Assembly: GCA_947034885.2 (NCBI GenBank)
Contig: OX344751.2
Span: 36,321,582 to 36,385,581, forward strand
Length of the DNA stretch: 64,000 nt
Direction: 5' to 3'
From: Thuidium tamariscinum
Lineage: Eukaryota > Streptophyta > Bryopsida > Hypnales > Thuidiaceae
A model generated the notes under the pieces. It made no database searches. It saw only the letters and a program-made list of their open reading frames with translations, and was not told the DNA's origin. Below, one piece after another: positions 48,991-61,708 of this stretch. The position numbers and the translations under genes were made by a program. How positions within the stretch are numbered: the first letter of the stretch is position 1; each line of letters starts with the position of its first letter.

Positions 48991-51900
48991 AGCCGTGTTG
49001 GAGTTGGTGTTTGATGTTGTCATTGATGAATTTGCCATCCATAAGCTTAGTGCTCTGTCTATTGTCAGCTGATTTGTTTTCCATTCACCTACTCCACCCC
49101 ATAAATTATCATCTCCACGTGGTTGGACGAGGGGCTTTCAGGCCTCTGGATTATTGTCATGTGCCGCAGTCTGAGAAAATCTTGTCTGTGGACGGTGGAA
49201 ATGCACCACAAACGCAAACCGCATGATTGCTATTTCCTGCCGCAAGTGAGGACTGTGGTACCGTACTTCTTGTAAGGAAAGTGTCCTCAACCTTCATAAT
49301 TGGAGTCCTTTTTTTTTATATCCCCAAAACCACAAGACACCAATGCAATAAAAGTGCGTTGAGTTTCTTTTTTTTGGTGTCAAAAAATCAGAAGAAAGAG
49401 CAAAGCGCTGCCCACTGCAGCTGCTTTGCCAGGCTGACAGGTGCAAAGTAGCTCTTCAAAAGAAGAGCAGTTATGATTTTCTGATGTGTTTTTTATTGAC
49501 AACAAAAGCTACATCAAAACGAGCATGCGGTTTTGCCATCGTAAGTTATTCAAAAGTGAATCAATGTGCAATGCGTGACACAAAAACGGCCTTGGACCAC
49601 ACAACAGCAGTTTGAAATGAAATAACTTAAGCTTCAAATTCATCATTCTCTTGATGTTCATGGCTTGTTCCCCACGTGGAGTATAGATCTACAGTTCCAA
49701 GCAAATTATATGCATGGCCTGGCTGAGGAAATATGGAGTAATATAATGCTATAATTTAACTGTTTAGTCTAATTGTATGATGGCCCACAGTGAGGAATGG
49801 AGGCCGCATCTTCTTGCTGTCATTTAGAATTAAGTACTTTTTGCATCACAAAGCTCATCTATTGACAACTGTAGCTCATCCATTGTCTTCAGTTGTGACT
49901 CAGCTTTCCTGGTCTTCAAAAGAGATGTGCAAACTGCTTCCAGAGTTTGATCCTGGCAGGCTAGCTGTGCTCCTTGTTTCGTAGACTAAAGAATATTCTG
50001 AATGGGATACCTTATGATAAAGCCACCCCATCACCGACGATCATAGCCAGTCTAAACCGGTGGAGGATTGAAGAAGTATTCATCCTTAACCCATCCAATG
50101 GATCTTTCTGTGTGGGAATGAAGTGCAACTATTCATCTTCAGAATTTTATGTGAAAAGGGGAGATCTTCTAGAATAGTTTGACTTCTAATGAGTGTTTTT
50201 GGATTTTTTTTTTAATCCTAGCGATTTTCATAATATTGAAATGGATGATTTTCACAGTTACTAGTTTGTCTTTTAAAGGTTGAATGTCTAATTGGTGACT
50301 AAGGAAAATATCCCTTTTGCTACAATATGACATCATGTTTTCATTTTTCCCTTAAGGTTACTCCAAGGTAAAGAACTACCAAGTGTAGCTCAAAATTGAT
50401 GGAAATTAGATTTACCACGGTGATTTTACTCACTTTAAATGGCCATGATATTTTTCTAAAATCTTCAAAACTTGTACCTCACTATCCACCTAAAAGACAT
50501 GATACCATGCCACAACTTCTAATAACTTCGGTATCATCACTTGCAAAATCCAAAGGCACTTTTATCAAATCTCCAAAGTATTTATTAATCCCTTGCTACC
50601 TTAGTAACCATATATAGTTGCTCTAAAATTTTAGCTTCTTTATATGTCGACAATTCAATTCCTTTAACCATTCTAAATTTTTTTTTTAAAGTAGTATTGA
50701 AGGTTAACTATTAGAAGCTTTTATTTTTCACTTAAAATGTACAATAGTATTTGACTTTTGAGAGGCCAAAAGTACTTAGTTCACTTCAAAAGTTGAAGGC
50801 AACATAACTTTTGATTTAGACAACTAATTTAGAAAAAAGAAATCAAATTATTACTGAAGGGTTACAAGTGTTTACACCTTGTGTCAGAATTTCATAAACA
50901 TCCAACTTAAATTGACTTCATTTGTAACTACCCAAGATCTGTTGGATACATTGAATGGTCCCTTAGAATTTATTTTATTGATAAATTTGTGTATGTTGAT
51001 TTTGAGGGGATAATAAGAGTTAATTCTAAATTGAAGAAATTATGATACTTCTAAATAAGATAGCATGCTCTTACTCTAAACTTACCACTAACACAAAGGT
51101 GGATGTCCCTTTCTTCAATGTACCAAAAGTGTACATTTCATGAAGTGGACTCTTTCAGTAACTACTATGTTTCAACTTCAAAAATTCATGCTCCTTCTAT
51201 TTTTGAAAAAAAAGACATTTTTTCTTTGTATATATAGGAAATACAAGCCTTTTTAGAAACAAAGGTAGAAAATTTACAGATATACAAAAAATATGAAATG
51301 ACTTGAGTTTGATACCAATTCTATATTTTCTTCCTATAAAAATTTATTAAATTTCTTTTCAAGAAATTTTAATTAGTTTCCCTTAAAATATACTCAACTC
51401 TGAAAAGGTTGCTTTAAGAGCAAATTAAGTTACCTTAGGTTAAATGATTCCTATGAAATTGTTGCAACACCTAGTAAAAGCAGATTGCCCAAAGTAGAAT
51501 TTATAACAGTTCGTTGTGATTTAAAGGACTTGGAGACTGAATTGTGGATGTCATTGGTTGGTGCCCGCTTGAGGTGATTGATGGAGCTCTTCACTTGTAG
51601 GGAGCTTGCCAATTAATACAACTTAACCCTTTTACCTCATTTTTCATAATTAACCTTTAAACGTGGACACAAACATTTTGTATTCGATGGATGATAAAGA
51701 TTCTTTTAGTGTGGGACAAAAGTGTAACTATTCATTCAATTGGAATTTTGAGTGGAAAGGAGAGATCTTCTATAATAGGTTGACTTTTAATGGGTGCTTT
51801 TAAGATTTTCTTAAACCATTACTATTGATTGAAGAATTCATATTACAAATGGTTTGAGGGGATGAAAGATAAATTGATTTCTACATTTTTGTAGGTGACC

Positions 51901-52295
51901 TATTATTTTTAAAATTGACTTACTTAGCTTCTATGAAGTTTGAAGAGTACAATTATTTCTTTTCATTTACAATGGCAAATAGACAATTCATGGTTGTCAA
52001 AATATCAAGTGCTAGTAACTTTCCTATGAATGCCTCCTTTAACCACTACAAGAAGGAATTTGATGTTTGTAGACCCAAAACTATTTTAAAGTATTCGAAC
52101 CCAAAATAAGGCTAAAATCTTCAAGTAGATTTATTTATTAATAAACCTAACTATATGATACTTTAATAACTTGTTAGAATACAATGTCCTAAAATTTCAA
52201 AAAAGATATTTTAGCAATTCTAAGAGCATGATGGCGAATTTCATTAAAACAACAAAATTTCGTTAATTTGACATTTTTTACAGTTTAGACCGCGC
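48991..52295. other. AT-rich intergenic DNA with a dispersed repeat
   Basis: Positions 50085-50215 and 51685-51825 are direct copies (GTGTGGGA, AACTATTCAT, GGAGATCTTCTA, TTGACTT.TAATG). A third, more diverged copy is at 63345-63480. They may be the ends of one larger element or separate insertions. No gene recognised; the 67-codon frame at 49974-50177 runs into the first copy. Confidence 0.45.
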
Positions 52296-52475
52296 AATTT
52301 GAAATCTAAACCTATCATAGATTTTTGAAATCTATATGCGTTGTAGATGTTTGAAATCTAGACCTATCCAAGATGTTTCTAACCACAAGGTCTGAAATCT
52401 AAATATGTCATAGATTTTAAAAATCTATACATGTCGTAGATTTCTGAAAATCTATACCTCTCCTAGATGTTAATG
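52296..52475 (+). repeat. Degenerate short repeats of GAAATCTA..CCTATC..AGAT
   Basis: About five units of roughly 32-36 bases contain GAAATCTA(A/T/G)ACCTATC and (A/T)AGATTTTTGAAATCT variants. Neighbouring units can pair as small palindromes (AGATTT..AAATCT). No coding sense. Confidence 0.65.
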
Positions 52476-52711
52476 TTTAGTTCAAAACATGCAATCTGAA
52501 AAATGGCACAGTAAATATTGCCATTTTATCCAAATTTGCCATAATGATGTTTAAATTTAAAAAGAGGTAATCTTAGTTCATTTCAAATGAATGGGAAGAA
52601 GTGCATTTTCACAACCCTTCTCTCAACTTTGTTTGTTGCTATTGAATGAAGAATTCATATCACAAATGGTTTTGGGGATGAAAAATAAATAAATTTCCGA
52701 CACTCTTTAGC

Positions 52712-53622
52712 TTAACCCCTACAAGTTTTTGAGTATGTTTTCACCAAAAGTGCTCCAAATATGTCATTTCTAGGACAACTACCAAATTTTTTTTTAAAAA
52801 CATTTTTGGAATAATGTAACCGTAGGATCTTTAAGTGCACTAGTTCAAGAAGATGTAGAAAAAATTTCAGAAAGTTTCACCATGTAGATTGCAGGATATC
52901 AGTGTTTGCAATTGCAAAAATCTTTTTTTTACTGCTGCGAAAATTTGGGCAGGTGCAATTCAGAAGGTTACATTTGTATGAAATTTTTTTCAAAATGGTT
53001 TTTACTCTTTGTAATCATTATTTAATTCAAGTTGGCTACATGCTTGAAAATTTTCAAATCATTTGGAATTGTACAACATGTAAAAAAAATAGTAAGTAGA
53101 ATAAAGTAGATAATGATTCAAATACTAAAATGTTAACAATTGATTTGTTGAATTGAAAAATGCCAATCCCAATGTTGTAATAAACAATCTACACCCAATT
53201 TTTAAATTTTTTTTCAAAAATATTGAAAATTGAATAAAATAAAGGACTTCAAAGTTTTTTTTAAAGTAGAGAATCTATAACTACTCAGAAACTAAAATTC
53301 TTCATAACTTTTGAGTCATGGAATGATTCAAAGTTTTCCACGTATATATAAATCTATAAAATCAATTTCAAATTTTTATTTACGAAAAAAGTGATTTTTT
53401 ATGATCTGCCTGAATTGCCCGAGTTGAGAAAAAAAAACCATATTATGCAATAACTTTTCAACCATGTAGTCAAAAGTCACAAAAATTGTTGAACTTTGAA
53501 GATACTCCTTGTCCACACCTTCTATTAAAGTTTGGTTTCAAAACATTGAAATCTCTAGTCACACGTACCTGCCCAAAATTGATATGTTGCCAAAAAAGGC
53601 ACTTTGGTCCTTTAGGGGTTAA
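52712..53622. mobile_element. TTAA-flanked TIR element with a paralogous empty site
   Basis: It begins TTAACCCCTAC and ends TTTAGGGGTTAA, about 911 bp. Its surroundings (GATGAAAAATAAAT before, TTTAAAATTGACTTACTAAG after) are a second copy of 51861-51928 (GATGAAAGATAAAT...TTTAAAATTGACTTACTTAG). With the element and one TTAA removed, the two copies are both 68 bases long. That fits insertion into TTAA with duplication of that site. No transposase frame. Confidence 0.85.
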
Positions 53623-55837
53623 ACTATCCATTTAAAATTGACTTACTAAGCACCACAACACAATTGATTTTCTTACCTCCATTTCGATTATCCTTTCGTA
53701 TTTTCAACTTAAATCACTCTCCTTCTCTAATTGACACATTCAAAGGTTGGTGTATTTGAAGAATCTATAAAATTTAAAAATATATATATATTATAATTCT
53801 ATGAGCATTTATCATTTAAAATTGTTTTATATGTGTCATGATTTATACATGTAGATTTTGAAATTTGTTTTTTAAGACATCATCTACTTCTTGGTTGTTT
53901 ATTGATACTAAATCCTTTTACAATAATTTCTAAAGACTTTTTGGGTAGAATTTGATCAATCCTATTTGAATTAAGGTTGGAAATCTTTTCAAATGAATAA
54001 AATTTGTTTTGAATACTTCAAAGTATCAGATATAAGTGTATTCATCTTGCACTTGATTGTTTCACGAATGATCTATAAAAACCCAAAATATTTATATTGT
54101 TCCTTAGAAGGTAACAAATTGTACTCCCATCATAATTCGAAATTGAAATTTTATAATTTTGCCTTTTCATAGGGAAAATTTTTTATTTGTGTTAAAATTG
54201 AAAATGAAATTCCAAATTTTCTCAAGGTTGGAATTGCCTTCACACCAAATTTCATGATGTTTTCAAAGCAGAAAAAACTAACATTGTAGAACCAAAAGCA
54301 ACTCCAAAGTTACCTCAACATCAAACTAGAAGCAATTCCAAAGTTAGTTTGACAATGAACCAAAAGCAACTCCAATGCTAGAAAAAGTTTACCAAAAGTA
54401 AAAAAACGTGCTCCATTTCCTTCCCTCTTTTCACAAGCTTCCCTTAAAATCTTCTCGACCACCAATTCCAATTCTCTATTCTTATAACTATTGTACTCTT
54501 CTATCGTACATTTCTATGCAAAATCATTGACATAGTATTTTTTAAATCTTTATTGCAAGCTTCGGCCCATTCTAGGTTACATGAAAGTCAACCATTCCAA
54601 TCATTCCCCTTCCTTTCACAAGTACACCTTCTCCATCCCCCCTCTTCTTCTTCTTTTTTTCAAAATTTGGCCCATGCCAATGCTCCAACCCATGAGAAAC
54701 AACCCTAAACAAAAGGTTACCGAAATTGTTGCCACATCCAAGGCAATTCAAAGCTTCAGTTGGCTGCGACTCTGGGAGCTTCATCCAAGGCTTTACCCAA
54801 TTGGGAGTTTGGGACCCCCAAAATTTAACTTAGCCTGAATTTTCTTTACCCAACTGAAAATTTCTTTACTCCACACTGCCAGGGAACTTGGTTCCAAAGT
54901 TTTTGCTTCCGCTGACTCTGAGGGGCAGGGAGAACTGACCCCCTCGCTCAGCCACTCGGGTAAAACGCTGTAATTTTTTATTTTTCACACAAATTATTTT
55001 TTGCAAATTTCGAATCCATATTTTGCAATCACAGACCCCAAATTAGCTACAAGGTGAAGAAAGTAGGGGTGATCACGGCCCAAACTAGAAGGCTTTTTTT
55101 TTTATTGCACCTCTGGTAAAACATGGTAAGGCCGAGCAAGGGGGCCACAATCCACCCATATCACTCTGAGGGAGCTTCATCCAAGTCTTTACCCAATTGG
55201 GCCCCCCCAAAATTAGCGCCTACAGTAAAGTTTCTTTGCAGAAAATGCTCTGACACCAGGGCGAATATACCGTGGCCGTTAGTTTCAGTTTCCATATCCA
55301 AACTCCTTCAATTATGGACGCCAATCATACGTACTGTACAAAAGACCTAAAAATACGGAAAGGGCTAGCCTACTAGTCTAACTTACTAGTAAGTTAGGGC
55401 AACGTCACTCACAGTTCACGACCCAGTCGTCACTGGTGACACCGGCCACTGGACGGTTAAGAATTTGAGGAAAAAGAGATGAGAAATCTAAATGATTTTC
55501 ATCCATACCCACGCTTTGCTGGATAGGACAGCCAGCCTGGCTGGTTTCAGGGCTTTTCTCCCGGATCGAGAAAACCGAATGTGAATATTCGAATCTTTTT
55601 AAAGGCATTGAATTGGTTTAAAACTTGGGCCTGGATTTTAGATTCTAACCCCCTTTTTAAAAAAAATCAAGTCCCCTTTGTGCAGCTTCAATTCCCCACA
55701 TTGTGTAACCATATAATCCATCTTGGGCGTTTCTAACAATCATAGCTTCGCGAAACTTTCAACCCAAATGGCATCGTGCAAAGCGTGGATTGAGTATTAG
55801 CTCAAACTATCTTTTTGGCTTATAGATGTACTATGTA
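53623..55837. other. Intergenic DNA with a direct repeat, no gene recognised
   Basis: GGAGCTTCATCCAAG.CTTTAC then CCAATTGGG occurs at about 54776 and 55170, about 390 bases apart. Positions 54985-55150 resemble the inverse of 7335-7510. The 67-85 codon frames at 54581-55608 show no motif. Confidence 0.45.
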
Positions 55838-56035
55838 TAGGGTAGAGGGGTGCTATCCTATGAGCCCAAGATCTTGAACTCATGAGCCTTAAAGACTATA
55901 TACATATGCTATCTATAGGTGTCTATACTATAAGAATCTTTTATAATTCTAGGATACCTATTTTAATAGATACCTATATTTTGGGTGTTTTATGTTATGA
56001 GCACCTTCAATGGTTGTAAGATAGATACTTATACC
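55838..56035. mobile_element. Probable degenerate MITE
   Basis: It has GTGCTATCCTATGAGCCC at the left and GTGTTTTATGTTATGAGCAC at the right, with ATATAGGTAT-like words between, resembling 33494-33700. The ends are imperfect. Confidence 0.4.
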
Positions 56036-56090
56036 TATCGTCAAAATTCATATGATTGCATTTTCAAACTGAGCACACAAGTATTGTTGC

Positions 56091-57555
56091 TTAACCCCTG
56101 AAAGCCCATTGTCCTCTCAAGGGACAATTTGGAATTTGGGTAGGTTTCAATGACCTCAATTTTTAGTTGAATTTTTTGAATTTTTTTCATAAGATAGGAA
56201 AACTGATTAGCTATGTGGGAATATAATTAATATTTCAATTAGTGCCCGGGAGTAGAAGTTATACCACAAAAGCCAAAATTTCAACTTAGTGAGCACAAAA
56301 ATGAATCCACAAAAAATTGAAATTGAAATTAACTTTTTAAGAAAATCTTATTGACTATATTTTTGTCTATATGTAAAACTTTGATTCATTTGATTTGGAT
56401 TAGTTATATGAAAGTTATGAATAATCTTGTTTTTTGGGCAGTTTTAGCATCTTTTTGAAAAAATAACTCGTTGGATTCATTTCTGAATGTAAGTTTCATA
56501 ATTTATCAAAAAAAAATCTTGACAAGGTTAAAATTTCTTACTAGACCAATCTCTCCATTGGGATTATTGTGTTTTGATCCCATTATGGAACTATTAATGA
56601 TTTAGTTTTTCTTTCAATTTTGGATTCACCTCTACTTAATAATTTTTTTAAGAATGAAAATCAACCATTTAAGAAAAAAATATCTCAGACTTTCAACTCA
56701 ATTCTTGAATACAATTTTTTTTTAATTCAAAGTCCAAAGTGCAAAAAATTTCAATAGATGGTAGTCAAAGTCATTTGAAAAAGTAGGACATTATACACTC
56801 TCTTTTGAGTGGATAGTAAGGGACATGTTCCACCACTCAAAAGACAGTGTTCAAGAAAAACATTTGCATTTTGAAATCCCCTAGCCCCCTTGGATTTTGT
56901 TAATTAATTTAATTTTTTTGATTTTAATTCAATACACCCCACCTCTTCTTTATAATTTTGAGAAGGGGTTGAGAAGACAAACAATATGGGACAATATCTA
57001 CTCCCATAATCCATATTTGTAACCATATTTGGTATTTGGTATTCATATCATATTAGCTCATGTATTTGTATCTCATCCCATATGCGTCTCTAATTCCATA
57101 TTTGTAATTGTATTTGGTATTTTATGTTTGTATCGTATCTATATTCATACTTTATATCCCTAGATCAACAATTGTGAATGTCAACCACATGCTCCATGAA
57201 TGGCCCTCCATTTTTTTCGTCAAAAAGATCAACCGTAGGAAAGGGACTTCTTCTTGATCAATGGCTATGCTTATTCGAGGAAGAGGGGTTTAAAGCCAGG
57301 ATGCCAACATCTTTTGCAAGGACTGTTAAAAAAAACTCTATTTTAAAAACTTTAAATCGTGCTTTGAACACAAATATCCTTCAATCTATATAGTCAAACT
57401 TCATGAAATTTTTACAATATGACCTCAAAAATAAATTATAAGATCCTAAATTAGATCTCAAACAAAACAAAATTTGTTCTCTTGGATAAATGCAACCAAA
57501 ATGGCAGTTTTGAGTGTTTTTTGAAAAAAAATGACCTTGGGCCTTTGAAAGTTAA
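56091..57555. mobile_element. Long TTAA-flanked TIR element, about 1465 bp
   Basis: The left end is TTAACCCCTGAAAGCCC and the right end GGGCCTTTGAAAGTTAA. It is longer than its relatives and may carry further insertions. The region 56770-56850 contains an inverted pair (CACTCTCTTTTGAGTGG / CCACCACTCAAAAGACAGTG). A 71-codon frame at 57178-57393 is not recognisable. Confidence 0.65.
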
Positions 57556-60500
57556 GAATATTGAGTAAATATACTCAAAACTCACAAATTAAACTAAAAA
57601 ATATTGACACTTTGAACTAGAATCCTACATCTCAATGAAGATGTGGACAAAAAATATTTATTCTTCACTTGAACTTTTTCCGTAGATTATCTATATATTT
57701 TGAAAGTTGAGAAAGAAGGATAAAAATGTATTAAAATTTAAGATATAGGTAATTGCCCTACCATCAATCTTTTTAGTCCTTGCCAAGCATAATTTGCACC
57801 TATGATTTTCAAGGCATTAAGCCATGTTCATTAATGATCAAAAACATTGTTTTGATTCTACAATGATTCTCAAAAACTAAAAGTGCTTCAAATCAAGACA
57901 TTGTCTTGTAGATTGAAAATGAATTTAAATAAACTTTAAGTTCAAGTCTTCTAGAAATAATTTCAACATACTGTAATTTCAAAATTTTCAAACTATTATT
58001 TCTCTTCATTGATATTCCGTAAAATTTAATACCTTTTTTCTCTTTTATAGCTTTATAAATATATAAGTAGTTGATTATTTGGTGAAGCCATATTGACTTT
58101 GTAGGGAAAGTGTCTCAATGAGGAATGGATCTTTATGTCCATAACTTTAATACCATTGATGTATGTTAGAGTTCCTTTGGTCTTCTTCCTAACATATACT
58201 TAGGGCTAAAAGTCAAGATATTTCAACTTCAAAGCCACATTTCTAAGCTTATCCACAACCTAGCCACATATTTTGTTAAAATGAAGTGATATGAATTATT
58301 ATTTCTATTTGAAAATAGTATATGCATTCTTAGGGTTGCTTTACACCTAGAGGCTTGGCCAATTCTCCTTGAAGTAGATTGTACAAAATTTCAACCCATT
58401 TTTTACTAAAGGCAAACCTCAATTAGTCATTGGAATAAGATTGTAATTGGGGCCAATTCTCCCATATTAGAAGGTCTCGAGGGAGAGAAGTAAGATTCAC
58501 TAATTCAATAAAATCCAAAAAAGAAAGAGAGAGGGGGGCTAAAATTTTTAGGGCTACTTTACATGTAAAGGTTGGACCAATTCCATTTGCACAAAATCCA
58601 ACTAATGTGATTTATTGAAAAAAAATCATATTCCAAGAATAAATTTCAAATTGAAATCTGACATTTTTTCCTAGGCTAAGAATTGACTTCCCATTTTCTA
58701 TGCATCCAATTTAGCAAGCTTGAATCATCTCAAATTGTTTATTTTTTGAATAAAAATTCATTCTACTAAATTGGTCCAACCTTTAGGTGTAAAGGTTTTG
58801 GGGTTGATTTTAACCTTTTATCCAATCACAAGTGAAAATTTGGGACTTCTAACGCAACAAATTGGCTTGATGTTGCACATCTAGCTTCTAAGTGTAAAGG
58901 AACCCTTAGTGCAATGACCATTGAGAATGAAAAGTATGTTGATTCCTAATAGAAGGAGTATCATATAGAAGGAGTATCATATAGAAGGATTCACCTTTAT
59001 CATGAGTTCTATTAATAATGAAATGAATAACTACACAGTCACTTATGATGAACATCAAGTGTACAATAACAATACATAGTGTCAACTAGAGATGTACTAT
59101 AGGTTGGGAGAACATATACTTACTATAAAATATTTCGTACTCGAACTAAAAGTTTCATCTAAAAAAATGATTCCAAAATGATGTTTTTGACTCTTGTCAT
59201 GAATCTTCCATAAAAGCTTGTCCAATGTTGATTTTGCAATACAAAACTCACTTCCTTCGAAAAGAGAATAAAATGGTACTTGCTAGTAGGTCCACGTGGC
59301 TTCCCTAGTAGAATTTCTTGAGCCCCAAAAGACAATCGTGAATCACGTTGGCCCTAAGGTAGGGTCGGTGTTATTCTCCTTTCCCCAGTCCAGAAATTCC
59401 GGATTCCCAGGAATACTATATTGCCAAGAAACACTAATTTTCTGTAAAATATGAAGTCCCAGCCAGTGATTCTGTTAATTCCTTCGAGGCACCTAATGTG
59501 TCCACGTGTGACGATAGGGCTCAAAAACAGAGGCAATGCACCCTGGAAAGAAAAGCATGGGCCTCAGACTAAAAAGCTTTTTTTTGGGTCTGGGCAGACC
59601 ATCCCTGCCCGTCAGAGAGGGGCATCAGGGCATCACATCAGAAAAGTTGGGCCAGATTGTTTTGGAGTCATTTCGACATCAAAGGTCACATTCTTGGTAA
59701 TACAGGTAACAGGTCATTTTAGTGTCATTTTATCCATATTGGGTTGGTATAGAGGTTGGCGCCAAATTAACTTTAATGCATTTCAATGCACCATCATGGC
59801 ACCATATTCACATGCCTTGAAGTTTTTGATGCAATCACAAAATGATCATTTGGGCAATTAGGAGAAAATTCATGAACATTTTTGCAATCATATTCTGGAC
59901 AGTGAATAGAGCTCTTCAAACCAATGTTTTGTCCAAATATCTTCTCATTTATTCAAAGCAAAATTAATCTTAAATCTTTTAATCCCAAAAGTTTCGTGAC
60001 TATATTTTACCCAAGAAATATTCTAAAACTCACCATTTCCATTGCAAATATAAGCAAACATTCATTACATTTGATTTTCTTGACATGTCCGACTATAGTA
60101 CCTTGGAAAATTATAGTGAAAATTGAGTAAGTATAATCTATAAGAAACTAAATTATTTTAGAAAGAGTAACTTTTACAAAGTTGCTAACAATGTAAACAA
60201 TACAAAAATCATCTCAAAGTCAGTCATATGATGATCACGTGATAGACATGTCACACCATGTGCATTAAACTAACATATAGTCGGCAATTTGAAATTTGCT
60301 ATTGGAAAAATTTGAAATGATACTAGCCTACGAAACACTCATTGACAATAGCTATGCTCCAAGAGGCTTTGTTCCCCACAGTTGTACAAAAAACGTGGAA
60401 CTAGAGTAGAAAAAGCGATGAAGAAATAGCATCTCTTTCTTTTTCGTTTTTTTAAAGACATAAAGTGACTTCCTTTTTGAGTAAAGTAGCTACTCAAACT

Positions 60501-60802
60501 TCCTCACAAGTATAGCTTTGTCCCCGTCTCCAATGCGAAGCCTCGTCCTCTATGGTTCAGAGCCAATAAGCTCCGGAGCCCAAATTGTTTATCATGAGCA
60601 GACGGGTCATGCGTGGGCGCACGCCCCATGAATTTGTGTAACTTAGGCCCCATGAATTCAGTGTGTACGACTCCAGGCCCTTGCCCAGCAGCTACGTAAC
60701 GCAGTCTGTTACGGAACAGCCAGCCAGCTGGGGTGAAAGAATGGCCACATGGCCAATTGATAATTCAAAACCCAAAGTTGAAAATACCTCCCGCATGATA
60801 AC
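57556..60802. other. AT-rich intergenic DNA with small repeats
   Basis: A short tandem repeat (TAGAAGGAGTATCATA, about 2.5 units) lies at 58945-58990. Positions 59720-59830 are the inverse of 46144-46250. The 136-codon frame at 59451-59861 runs through that repeat and has no known motif. Positions 60480-60720 are GC-richer but unrecognised. Confidence 0.45.
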
Positions 60803-61128
60803 TTAGAAGTAGGAGGTCCATAAATTGACCATCTAAGGGCCGGAACTGAATTTCCGGGGGTAAAACATCTTGAAATATTTTTCAGCAAATTTTCTTTGAA
60901 AGACAAGTAGAATAGGCATTTAACCCAAGTTGTTTCATATTTTTTGGAGCTTTTTGGAATTAATTAAGAATTTCTGAAGTCAATGTGGCATAGGGCTCCA
61001 GAACCGCCCCCCCTAAAATGTACATTGTTTGTACATTTCTCTTATTGAAAAACATCATGTACAAATAAGGTACATTTTGGAAGGTGGACGGTTTTGGAGC
61101 CGGGGTGGTTTCCAAGTGTCCTACCTTA
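60803..61128. mobile_element. MITE, copy of 28466-28850
   Basis: The left end is GAAGTAGGAGGTCCAT and the right end GTGTCCTACCTTA. It shares CCATCTAAGGGC, ATTTTTCAGCAAATTTT, AAAGACAAGTAGAAT and GGCATAGGGCTC with the other copy. Confidence 0.7.
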
Positions 61129-61357
61129 TTTGCAAAGAGGCTTTTGAAGCATCCATCTTTGAATCACACCAGTGGAAATAAAATAACCATGTTGGCAAAC
61201 TCCAGAGGACTCCTCCACAAATCATCCAAATCATCTGTGCCACGCGAAGCTTCCATCATGACCTTGTGAAAGATGCTGGTGAATCCCAAGCCATTTAATT
61301 TGACATGCCGGCAAGTTTATTTGACCCCTATGGTGGAAGCACCCAAAAACGTTCAAA
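61129..61357. other. Short intergenic stretch, nothing recognised
   Basis: No repeat or gene could be supported here. Confidence 0.4.
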
Positions 61358-61708
61358 TAAGGAATTCAGCATAGTTGGAGGTAGCTTTTTCTTAAAATGA
61401 TATTTTTCTAGTATTAGTGAGTGAAAATCATGAATATTCTATTAAAAAAAATATTTTTAAAATGTTGTCTGTAATTTCTCTAATTTTTCAAAGTATTGGC
61501 TCCCTAGATCACTGAAACTGTGCAATAGGTGCACCCAAAACTCAACCTTACTAAAATCAATAGTGAACCAATTGGATATTTATATGTGTCCTTGAAATGC
61601 GTCAACCAATTAGAATCAAGCATGTGGCGAACACAATAAGGGAACTCTACTGACACAATTGGGTGAGTCTACGATCCATTGGAAGGAACACGTTCAAAAA
61701 TGGGTGTT
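61358..61708. mobile_element. MITE with TAAGGAA ends, inverse copy of 18664-19020
   Basis: It starts TAAGGAATTCAGCATAGTTG and ends GGGTGTTTCCCCTTA. It aligns along its length, inverted, with the copy before the LEA gene. Confidence 0.72.

Noticed and set aside
48316-49226. Three overlapping open frames of 157-232 codons.
   Set aside because: They are produced by an 85-bp tandem array without stops; the same peptides recur in every frame.
54774-55210. Direct repeat near 54776 and 55170 as the ends of a retroelement.
   Set aside because: The copies are only about 50 bases, there are no TG...CA boundaries, and no internal primer site or protein is visible. No retroelement can be supported anywhere in the window.
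59451-59861. A 136-codon plus-strand frame.
   Set aside because: It runs through a dispersed repeat (inverse of 46144-46250) and shows no protein motif.
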